From: DASYSA01 sp036003885
GTDB lineage: Bacteria; Acidobacteriota; Blastocatellia; UBA7656
Reading direction: 5' to 3'
Assembly (NCBI GenBank): GCA_036003885.1
Contig: DASYSA010000452.1
Location: forward strand, 1 to 6,759
Length of the DNA stretch: 6,759 nt
In this document: piece after piece, positions 1 to 6,640 of the stretch
Position numbering within the stretch: the first letter of the stretch is position 1
Layout of the letters: each line of letters opens with the position of its first letter
Position numbers and translations under genes: made by a program
Notes under the pieces: model-generated
What the model was told of the DNA's origin: nothing
The model's input: only the letters and a program-made list of their open reading frames with translations
The model's database searches: none

Positions 1-616
1 GGCCGCACTCGGGGGCTACACAGTCGGTGTTCTGGTGCAGACCAACTTCGGCGGGATCCTGACGATCGCCGGTGCACCGGTCGGCCGCGACCTTGGCCGA
101 TATTACCTCAAAGAAGAACTCGAACGTCCCGCGCCAGAGAAAAGGACTAACGAGCAGACGAGTGGCCCCGGGAATCCAGTTGTGCGCGATGGTGGGGTGG
201 GGAAGGACCTGGCGGACGGCTCGGTGATAATCGTCATTGCGACTGATGCTCCGGTCGACTCACGCAATCTGCGAAGGATGGCTGCGCGAGCAATGATGGG
301 TCTGGGTCGTACAGGGTCATCGGCAGGCAATGGAAGCGGCGACTACGCAATCTCCTTCTCAACGGCGGCGTCGGTTCGAATTCGCCCGACGCCCAATCAG
401 TCTGCGATCCGCCAGGTCGAGTCGCTTTCTAACGACGCGATCTCTCCTCTGTTCCTTGGGGTTGTCGAGGCGACTGAGGAAGCAGTCTATAATTCTCTGT
501 TTCGCGCTACGACGACAAGAGGTCGAGGGCGGACCGTGGAGGCCTTGCCGATTGATCGGACGCTCGAGATTCTACGTAAGTACGGCGCTCTCCCCAGGGA
601 TGGGAAGGCTCGCTAG
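1..616 (+). CDS. P1 family (DmpA-type, S58) aminopeptidase, C-terminal part; 5' end outside window
   Basis: The reading frame is open from base 2, so about 204 C-terminal residues are visible and the start lies upstream. The family (DmpA, BapA; L-aminopeptidase/D-esterase or beta-aminopeptidase) cleaves N-terminal residues from peptides or amides. It matures by autoproteolysis into alpha and beta chains. Seen here: the TVGVLVQTNFGG strand motif at the left edge, APVGRDL shortly after, then a variable loop and DGSVIIVIATDAP. The Ser codon at 221-223 in DGS fits the N-terminal nucleophile of the beta chain, with cleavage between Gly and Ser. Thirty-eight residues on comes NGSGDYAISFSTA, whose Ser and Asp align by spacing with the known Ser288/Glu290 active-site pair. 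The end (EALPIDRTLEILRKYG) is the normal family terminus, so the 3' end is intact. Exact substrate (L-, D- or beta-peptide) cannot be told. The TAG stop shares its G with the first base of the downstream repeat. Confidence 0.92.
   Translation, partial: AALGGYTVGVLVQTNFGGILTIAGAPVGRDLGRYYLKEELERPAPEKRTNEQTSGPGNPVVRDGGVGKDLADGSVIIVIATDAPVDSRNLRRMAARAMMGLGRTGSSAGNGSGDYAISFSTAASVRIRPTPNQSAIRQVESLSNDAISPLFLGVVEATEEAVYNSLFRATTTRGRGRTVEALPIDRTLEILRKYGALPRDGKAR
218..223 (+). other. Predicted autoproteolytic cleavage site (Gly|Ser) of the P1 family peptidase
   Basis: The Gly codon GGC (218-220) is followed by the Ser codon TCG (221-223) in the context ADGSVIIVIATDAP. In DmpA-type N-terminal-nucleophile enzymes the peptide bond before this Ser is cut by the protein itself, and the freed Ser becomes the catalytic nucleophile. 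The assignment comes from motif match and from the 38-residue spacing to the second conserved Ser. Confidence 0.8.
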
Positions 617-718
617 CCTGGGTACGCACGCTTCCAGCGTGCCACCCCTCGACGGCCAACCTGGAATACTGCTGGGCTTCTCGGAGAACCAGCACGCTGG
701 AAGCGTGCGTACCCAGGC
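616..718. repeat. REP-like inverted pair of palindromes (BIME-like unit)
   Basis: Two 27-base arms, 616-642 and 692-718, are perfect reverse complements separated by 49 bases (643-691). Each arm is itself composite: a 10-base tail (gcctgggtac, or its complement gtacccaggc) and a 17-base palindrome made of gcacgct, a 3-base loop and agcgtgc (626-642 and 692-708). The layout is tail-hairpin-spacer-hairpin-tail, as in paired REP elements mobilised by RAYT (REP-associated tyrosine) transposases. The left tail begins on the last base of the peptidase stop codon. The RNA could fold into a 27-bp stem just after the stop and shield the 3' end or slow transcription, but there is no U-tract, so it is not a standard terminator. 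No transposase is visible nearby. Structure is certain; REP class and role are inferred. Confidence 0.85.
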
Positions 719-742
719 CTTACCCAGGCTTTACCCAGGCCA
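710..742. repeat. 11-bp direct tandem repeat, three copies, derived from the REP tail
   Basis: The nine bases tacccaggc occur at 710-718, 721-729 and 732-740, each followed by two variable bases (ct, tt, ca), giving an exact 11-bp period. The first copy is the tail of the right-hand palindrome, so the array looks like slippage or repeated end-copying of that tail. A degenerate copy lacking one C (taccaggc, 765-772) starts exactly 33 bases after the third, which may be chance. Confidence 0.8.
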
Positions 743-780
743 GTTTCTCTGCAAGAGCCCGAGCTACCAGGCATTCTGTC

Positions 781-797
781 TATCGAGACCCTCGATA
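781..797. promoter_or_regulatory. Perfect 7-bp inverted repeat upstream of the receptor gene; possible operator or 5' hairpin
   Basis: tatcgag (781-787), acc, ctcgata (791-797) is a perfect dyad with a 3-base centre, 29 bases before the receptor start codon. Such a site could bind a dimeric regulator or form a short hairpin in the mRNA leader. I see no clear -35/-10 promoter pair near it, so its role is open and chance cannot be excluded. Confidence 0.35.
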
Positions 798-815
798 CCG
801 TGCGTTAACCGCTCC

Positions 816-820
816 GGAGG
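816..820 (+). promoter_or_regulatory. Shine-Dalgarno site of the VIT-vWA-TonB receptor gene
   Basis: ggagg lies six bases before the ATG at 827, an ideal spacing. An in-frame TAA at 806-808 closes the frame just upstream, so the start at 827 is the only reasonable one, and it is followed directly by a signal peptide. Confidence 0.85.
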
Positions 821-826
821 ACTGCC

Positions 827-3800
827 ATGCGACCAGCATTTTCGTTCGCGCCCGCAGCGATCTTACTTTTGGCCGCCGCTTGCTTTGGCCAGGGAGTCAT
901 CACACCTCGCCGCCATCAACAGGCCGAACCGCCAGCCCGAAGCGAGGCTCGGACTCCTGAAGTCAAACCAGCGAGCGAAAGCCCTTTGCCTTCGGCCCTT
1001 CCCGTCTCTTCCATCAGGATCGCACCTCGAATAGAAGGACAGGTTGCAACCATCAAGGTCGAGCACTCGTTCCGCAACGACACCGACGAGACGCTCGAAG
1101 GGACCTACTACTTTCCTGTTCCTGAGGGCGCGAGCCTGATTGAGTTTGCCGTCTACGAAGGCGACGACCGGCGCGTTGGCCGCGTCAAGGAGAAGGAAGA
1201 AGCTCGCGCTGCATATCGCGCCGGCATGAGTCAGGGCGAAGACCCTGCCGTGCTCGAGATGGCTAAGAACGGCTGGTTTCAGTCGCACGTCTATCCCATC
1301 GCGCCGCATTCCGAAAAGCGCATCGAGATCGTGTACTCGCAACTGCTCCAGGCCAAAGATGGAGTCATCACCTTCGACTATCCGCTGGGGAAGGGCTATA
1401 GGAAATTGAGAGTGCCGGTGGGCAATGTGTCGATCGATCTCGACCTGCGATCCGATACCGCCATCAAGAATGTTTTCTCGCCCACTCATCCGATGGAGAT
1501 CAACTACGACGGAGACCGCCACGTCACGGGAAAGATAGGCACGGTCGGAGGCGAGGACGCCGAAAACTTTCAGCTGCTCTATTCGCTCTCGAATGAAGAT
1601 CTCGGGATGTCGCTTCTGACCTACCGAAAGAAGGGCGAGGATGGATACTTCCTGCTGATGCTCTCGCCCAAGGTTGAGTTTGACGAGCGCCGCATCTCCG
1701 CGAAGGACGTCGTCTTCGCCATCGATGTGTCGGGCTCCATGAAGGATGAAAAGATCGAGCAGGCGAAGGCGGCGCTGACGTTCGGCCTGACTCGCACGCT
1801 GAAGGAGAGCGACAGGTTCAACATCATTGCGTTCGAATCCAACCTGACCCTGATGTCGCCTGAGATGTTACTCGCCACCCGCGCGAACCTTGATCGAGCC
1901 CTGAAGTTCGTCAAGGAGCTCAAGGCGGATGGAGGAACTAACATCAACGACTCTCTGGTTACCGCAATGAAGATGTTTTCTCGAAGCGGCCGGCCACAGA
2001 ATCTTGTTTTCATTACCGATGGCATGCCCTCGGCCAGCGTAACCAATCCTGACCAGATAGTCACAAATACGCGCGCGGCCAACGCAGCCGGGGCCAGGCT
2101 CTTTACCTTCGGCGTGGGAAAGGACGTAAACCAGACCCTCCTCGAACGGTTGGCGGCTGAGAATCGTGGCGCCGAGTCCAACATTGCCGACCAGTCCCAG
2201 TTCGGAAGCACAGTTTCATCGTTCTTCGCTAAGGTGAGTCGTCCGGTGCTGTCGGATCTGCAAGTTGATTATGGACCTTTGTTTTTGGACAGGATTCATC
2301 CGGCACAACTGCCTGATCTCTACACGAGATCGCAGATCAGGATATTCGGCCGCTATCGCAACTCGGAGGACTTGCGCAACATCACCGTGGCGCTCACCGG
2401 CCAGATGAATGAAAGCCCTCAGCGATTCGAGTTCAATGGCTTGAACTTTCCGTTGGTGACCGAGGACAAGCAGTTTCTGCCGAAGCTGTGGGCGACTGAA
2501 CGCGTCAACGCCCTGCTTGCCCAGATGCGCGTCTATGGTGAAAGTCTTGGCCTCAAGCAGGAGGTCCTGGATCTGGCGCGGGAGTTCAATCTGGTCACGC
2601 CGTACACCTCGATGTATGTGCCGACAACGGGGGAGCTTGCCCAGGAAAAAGAGGGGCAGATCCAAGCAAATCTCGGGGGTACTCGGTCAAAGGACATGCC
2701 GTTTGAGAAGCTCCGTCTGCTTGCGGACTTGCAACCTGGACCTCCGGCAGAGGGGCGTGGACTCGGGACCGGGTCTGGAACTGGGATAGGGCCTGGAAAG
2801 GGCAAGGCAGCGGGGTCAGGCTCAGAACCAGTTCTGCGCCTAAGTGGTGTCGACGTCGATGTGACCACCAAGGTTCGCTCCGCTCCAACTCCCTCTCTTC
2901 CACTCAATGGTCGAAACTTTGAGTCGCTCGCGCGCCTGTCCCCGGGAACAGTGGTCGATCAAAACGGGGCCGTGATAGCAGGAGCGACAGTTACCATCAA
3001 AGACCAGAACACCGGCGCAACACGCACGGTTACCACCGACCAATCCGGAAATTACAGCGTTGCGGGACTTCCACCAGGCTCCTACAAGATCGATGTTGCG
3101 GCTACCGGCTTCAAGAACACCACCGTTGAGAACGTAGTGGTACAACCGGGACAGATAGCCGCCGCGGGAGTTGCCCTGTCGGTGGGCACGACGTCAGAAT
3201 CGGTGACTGTGACCTCAGTGGCTCCCGCCATCGATACTGAGCTCTCAAACAACATGTCAGATGTCGAATCGCGGAGGCTCAGGGACCTGCCGAGTCTCGA
3301 GCCGGTCGATTCATTCTCCCGGCTTGCCCCCGGCGTAGACGCACGCAAGCCGGAGGGGACCGCGGAATCCAGCAATGGAAGCAAAGAAGCCGAGTTTCGA
3401 TTCTGGATCAACGGCGGCCGCTTGAGGGCTAACCACTATTCCTTCAACGGTCACGACAACAACGATATCGACGGGCGGCCGGCTGTGTCGATAAACAACT
3501 TCGACGCGCTTGATACGTTGCACATAGTGACCACACGCGGATCCGGAGACGTCGGCGCCACCGGAGCTGCGTCGATAAACCTGATCAGCCGCACCGGCAC
3601 GAACGAGTTTCACGGAACAGCCTTCGAATACTATCTAAACCGTAAATTTGGAACGCTGTCGCCGCTCGAACGACGAAGCGGATTGAATGCAGCCCCGGCC
3701 TTCAGAAGCGATCTGTTCGGCGGGACCTTAGGCGGCCCTGTCCGGCGCGATCGCATGTTCTTCTTCGGCACATTTCAGGGAGAGCGCGAAGACTCAAATC

Positions 3801-6214
3801 GCTTCACGGATTCGACTTCTTCGTTCCTGACCCCGACTACCCGAGGTCTTGCTGAGCTTGCTCGCTTCTTCGCAGACTCGTCGACTGTTGCGGATCTGAT
3901 CGCGCGGGGACCCTTGTCGCGCGTCACCGGTAATCCGTCGTTTGGTCGCAGCATCCTGATTCCCCTGATGGGGATGCCGATCGAGTTCGGTCAGGTGACC
4001 CGGACTATTCCGTCGTCGGCGAGGGGCTACGAGGCCGGGGGCCGCTTTGACTTTAACGTCACGAATCGCGACACCTTGAAAGCTTCTTACTGGTATGACT
4101 CGCGAAAGGCCACGAATGCGGTTGGCCGGCTCGCCGCCGGTTACCTTGGTGACACAGACAAGCGCGCGCAACTGGGCGGGATCTATTGGAATCATACGCT
4201 CTCCCCGAGATCGACCAGCGAGCTTGCCGTCAGCTTCAATCGCGCAAGACTGGCGTTGGACTCAACCCGCGAGAACACGCCGGCAGTGAACATCGGTTTA
4301 CGCGGCCTTGCATATGGCTCGAGCCCGCTGCTTCCCGCAGAACACACCTCGACCCTGTTTTCCGTCGCCGAAACTTTCAGCTACGTGGTCGGACGCCACA
4401 ACTTCAAATTGGGCGCCCAACTGCGGCACAGGGCAACCGCCTTTGAGTACCTTCCCGGAGGGGGAGGCAACTTCAGCTATGCGAGCTTCGAGGACTTCGT
4501 GCTGGATCGGCCGACAGCGCTTGTGGTTGCGGTTGGCGATCGCTTCTCCGCTTTTGAAGAGACACAGCAGCACTACTACGTCGATGATGCCTGGCGTGCA
4601 CGAAGCAATCTGACGTTTACGATGGGGCTGGGCTACGAGAACGGAGGCCTCCCAATAAACGGGCTTGCGGATCGGATTCGCAAACGTGAATCGAGTGCGG
4701 CAACTTCGCTGTTTGACTCGTCTGTTCCGATCGAGATGCGGACAATTGGGAAGATCGGCCGCGACAATAACAACTTCACACCGCGTCTCGGATTCGCTTA
4801 CACGCCGCGATTTCGAGTAGGGGGGCTGAATCTGTTTGGGTACGACCGTACCGTGGTCCGCGGCGGCGCGAGTATTTCGTACGACCAGACGGCGTATCGA
4901 CCGCTTGCGGATGTAGCCGCCAGTACTCCAAACATCATGTTGGCCGTCATCACTCCCTCATCAAACACAGCGATGCCGCGCTTCCCGGATGTGCCCGGGG
5001 TTTCTGATCTCAGCTCTCTGTTCCGCCGTGATCCTGCGAGTTTCGCCAGGACCGAACTGGCTCCGGAATTCCGCACGCCCTTTTCGACGACGTGGCACCT
5101 CGCCATAAGCCGAGAACTGAGTGAGAGGACGACCGCGGAGGTCGCCTATGTAGGCTCTCGCGGTGTTGGTTTGATTCGCGCTCTGGACGCGAGTGCTCTC
5201 TTCAGCGACTCGACCACCGGACTCAGACGGATCTATGAGAGCACGGGGCGCTCGATCTATCACTCGCTGCAGGCGAAGGTCGACGTGAGATTTGCGGACA
5301 GCCTCACCGGCGGCGTCGCTTACACGCTGTCGAAGTCGATCGACGATGTGCCCGGAGGAGGCGGTCAGATTGCGGGTGGAATTGGAAACGCCGCGACGCT
5401 GACTGTTGGAGAGTTGCAGCAATTCGCTCAGAACCCTTTCGACGTATCGCGTGGCGAGCGCGCCCTTTCGGATCTCGATCGCAGGCATGCGATGGTCGCT
5501 CACTTCGTGTGGGCCTTGCCGATCAAGCGGGCCCGGAGCGGCCTGGCGGAGCGGCTGACTAGCGGTTGGCAGGCCAGTGGAATCATCGAGCTGGCCAGCG
5601 GTTCACCTTTCACACCGCTTCAGTATCTGAGCGCTTCGCCGGCGACATCGGCTATCTTTGCGTCGGTATTCTCGGATCGCCTCGGCGCCATCAGACCGTT
5701 TGCCGGCAATCCCACGGCTGCGATGGACGCAGTTGCATTTTCGAATGCGGCCAACAGGGCCTTTGGCTTCTTCTTGAACGCCGATGGAACGCCCTTCAGT
5801 AGCCCCACTGGATTCATAGTCGCGAACGGTTCCGGCTTCCGGGCCGGCTCACCGCAGGACGCACGGTTGATCTATAACGACTATGCAGTCGAGCAGCGAG
5901 CGAGGGCGATGGGTCTGCCGCCCGATGCGTTTGGCCAGACTTATGCCGCGGGCCGCCGGTTTGGTGACATCGGCAGGAACTCGCTGATAGGGCCGGCTCT
6001 GGCGAATATAGATTTCGCGCTGGTGAAGACGACGAAACTGAGTGAGAAGGTCTCGCTGCAGTTCCGCGCAGAGGCGTTCAATCTCTTCAACCATCCGAAT
6101 CGAGGAAAGCCGAATTCCGTGCTCGAGAACGCGGGCGGCTTTGGCTTTGGCGATCTTGGTGAAGTCGATTCAACTCCACGCAGGGTTCGCTTCGCGCTCA
6201 AGTTAATTTTCTGA
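827..6214 (+). CDS. VIT-vWA / carboxypeptidase-regulatory-like / Oar-type TonB-dependent receptor fusion protein
   Basis: A 1795-residue outer-membrane protein. Residues 1-21 form a signal peptide (hydrophobic AILLLAAACFG, likely cut before Gln22). Residues ~58-175 are a VIT domain (EGTYYFPVPEGA; EEARAAYRAG; QSHVYPIAPHSEKRIEIVYSQ). Residues ~293-470 are a vWA domain with complete MIDAS: D300-V-S302-G-S304, T371, D398. Residues ~475-600 match the usual VIT-vWA tail, ending LVTPYTSMYV. Residues 637-667 are a Gly-rich linker. An LPLNGRNF plug-like motif (691-707) precedes a carboxypeptidase-regulatory-like domain (~706-785). ESVTVTS (791-797) resembles a TonB box. The plug (~812-925) has INGGRLRANHYSFNGHDNND and RTGTNEFHG. 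The barrel (~926-1795) has LFGGTLGGPVRRDRMFFFGT, FNLFNHPN and the terminal VRFALKLIF, a normal BAM-type end. Oar-like receptors are usually about 1000-1200 residues; the extra ~650 are the VIT-vWA module, expected in the periplasm. Substrate unknown. Frame is unbroken and no second signal peptide or start lies at the seam. Domain calls are strong; function of the fusion is inference. Confidence 0.95.
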   Translation: MRPAFSFAPAAILLLAAACFGQGVITPRRHQQAEPPARSEARTPEVKPASESPLPSALPVSSIRIAPRIEGQVATIKVEHSFRNDTDETLEGTYYFPVPEGASLIEFAVYEGDDRRVGRVKEKEEARAAYRAGMSQGEDPAVLEMAKNGWFQSHVYPIAPHSEKRIEIVYSQLLQAKDGVITFDYPLGKGYRKLRVPVGNVSIDLDLRSDTAIKNVFSPTHPMEINYDGDRHVTGKIGTVGGEDAENFQLLYSLSNEDLGMSLLTYRKKGEDGYFLLMLSPKVEFDERRISAKDVVFAIDVSGSMKDEKIEQAKAALTFGLTRTLKESDRFNIIAFESNLTLMSPEMLLATRANLDRALKFVKELKADGGTNINDSLVTAMKMFSRSGRPQNLVFITDGMPSASVTNPDQIVTNTRAANAAGARLFTFGVGKDVNQTLLERLAAENRGAESNIADQSQFGSTVSSFFAKVSRPVLSDLQVDYGPLFLDRIHPAQLPDLYTRSQIRIFGRYRNSEDLRNITVALTGQMNESPQRFEFNGLNFPLVTEDKQFLPKLWATERVNALLAQMRVYGESLGLKQEVLDLAREFNLVTPYTSMYVPTTGELAQEKEGQIQANLGGTRSKDMPFEKLRLLADLQPGPPAEGRGLGTGSGTGIGPGKGKAAGSGSEPVLRLSGVDVDVTTKVRSAPTPSLPLNGRNFESLARLSPGTVVDQNGAVIAGATVTIKDQNTGATRTVTTDQSGNYSVAGLPPGSYKIDVAATGFKNTTVENVVVQPGQIAAAGVALSVGTTSESVTVTSVAPAIDTELSNNMSDVESRRLRDLPSLEPVDSFSRLAPGVDARKPEGTAESSNGSKEAEFRFWINGGRLRANHYSFNGHDNNDIDGRPAVSINNFDALDTLHIVTTRGSGDVGATGAASINLISRTGTNEFHGTAFEYYLNRKFGTLSPLERRSGLNAAPAFRSDLFGGTLGGPVRRDRMFFFGTFQGEREDSNRFTDSTSSFLTPTTRGLAELARFFADSSTVADLIARGPLSRVTGNPSFGRSILIPLMGMPIEFGQVTRTIPSSARGYEAGGRFDFNVTNRDTLKASYWYDSRKATNAVGRLAAGYLGDTDKRAQLGGIYWNHTLSPRSTSELAVSFNRARLALDSTRENTPAVNIGLRGLAYGSSPLLPAEHTSTLFSVAETFSYVVGRHNFKLGAQLRHRATAFEYLPGGGGNFSYASFEDFVLDRPTALVVAVGDRFSAFEETQQHYYVDDAWRARSNLTFTMGLGYENGGLPINGLADRIRKRESSAATSLFDSSVPIEMRTIGKIGRDNNNFTPRLGFAYTPRFRVGGLNLFGYDRTVVRGGASISYDQTAYRPLADVAASTPNIMLAVITPSSNTAMPRFPDVPGVSDLSSLFRRDPASFARTELAPEFRTPFSTTWHLAISRELSERTTAEVAYVGSRGVGLIRALDASALFSDSTTGLRRIYESTGRSIYHSLQAKVDVRFADSLTGGVAYTLSKSIDDVPGGGGQIAGGIGNAATLTVGELQQFAQNPFDVSRGERALSDLDRRHAMVAHFVWALPIKRARSGLAERLTSGWQASGIIELASGSPFTPLQYLSASPATSAIFASVFSDRLGAIRPFAGNPTAAMDAVAFSNAANRAFGFFLNADGTPFSSPTGFIVANGSGFRAGSPQDARLIYNDYAVEQRARAMGLPPDAFGQTYAAGRRFGDIGRNSLIGPALANIDFALVKTTKLSEKVSLQFRAEAFNLFNHPNRGKPNSVLENAGGFGFGDLGEVDSTPRRVRFALKLIF

Positions 6215-6232
6215 TCGAGGCGCTTCTTTACG

Positions 6233-6589
6233 ATGAAAACACTTAATCGCCTTCTAGCAGTTGTCCTCATCCTTTTCGGGATGCACACGCCGGCGTTGCC
6301 AGGGCAGGAGCCACACAAGCAACCCCCAAAATACCGTTTGGAGCTGGTTTACATTTTCGAATCGAATGTAACAGAGTTCATCTTCGTGGTCGGCAACTCG
6401 GGTTTCAAGTCCGTCTCTTCGCTGAAGAGTTTCATTGGTGGTCTTCCTCCAGGTTCCACACTGGAGTGGGCACCCGGGTGCAAGCGCCTCGGCAACGAAC
6501 CTCTGCTATCATCCGAGGACGACATGACGGACTTCAGGCGATTCTGTGAAGAGAAGGGAATCAAATTCATCCTGGTGCCTTCCGGCTGA
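6233..6589 (+). CDS. Small secreted protein of unknown function, in operon with the receptor
   Basis: Encodes 118 residues. The first ~21-24 form a signal peptide (basic MKTLNR, hydrophobic LLAVVLILFG, then a TPALPG cleavage region), so the mature ~95-residue protein should be periplasmic or secreted. I do not recognise the family. The mature part has a beta-like strand (YRLELVYIF), a Gly/Pro turn (IGGLPPGSTLEWAPGCKR), an acidic-aromatic helix (SEDDMTDFRRFCEEKG) and a final strand (IKFILVPSG). Cys83 and Cys105 are the only cysteines and could form a disulfide. The gene starts 18 bases after the receptor stop, with only a weak ribosome site (gagg, 6217-6220, 12 bases before ATG). Translational coupling to the receptor is therefore plausible. 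The short gap and same strand suggest one transcript and a role beside the receptor, for example as a periplasmic accessory or cargo; that role is inference. Confidence 0.75.
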   Translation: MKTLNRLLAVVLILFGMHTPALPGQEPHKQPPKYRLELVYIFESNVTEFIFVVGNSGFKSVSSLKSFIGGLPPGSTLEWAPGCKRLGNEPLLSSEDDMTDFRRFCEEKGIKFILVPSG

Positions 6590-6640
6590 ACCCGCACCAT
6601 CTCGTTTGAATAATCCAACACGAAGATCCAAAAACCTGTT

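Noticed and set aside
507..695. Short - strand open frame of 62 codons across the peptidase end and the repeats
   Set aside because: It is made largely of the antisense of the peptidase and the palindrome arms, with no ribosome site or family match.
616..718. Paired palindromes as an intrinsic terminator of the peptidase gene or as a CRISPR array
   Set aside because: There is no U-tract after the stem, the loop is 49 bases, and there are only two inverted copies, not direct repeats with regular spacers.
869..886. Lipoprotein lipobox at the receptor N-terminus (LAAAC, Cys19)
   Set aside because: The -3 position is Ala instead of Leu/Val/Ile, and a beta-barrel receptor is normally cut by signal peptidase I; cleavage before Gln22 fits better.
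330..1034. Open + strand frame of 234 codons spanning the peptidase end, the repeats and the receptor start
   Set aside because: It overlaps two well-supported genes in another frame, runs through the REP palindromes, and its translation is Arg/Ser-rich with no recognisable domain.
863..1522. Long - strand open frame (219 codons) opposite the VIT region
   Set aside because: It lies fully antisense to a strongly supported domain; long antisense frames are expected in GC-rich coding DNA, and no family features are visible.
6602..6623. Hairpin between the small secreted gene and the - strand gene (tcgtttg paired with caacacga, one bulge) as a terminator
   Set aside because: The stem is short and AT-rich with a bulge, and no T-tract follows on either strand in the right place.
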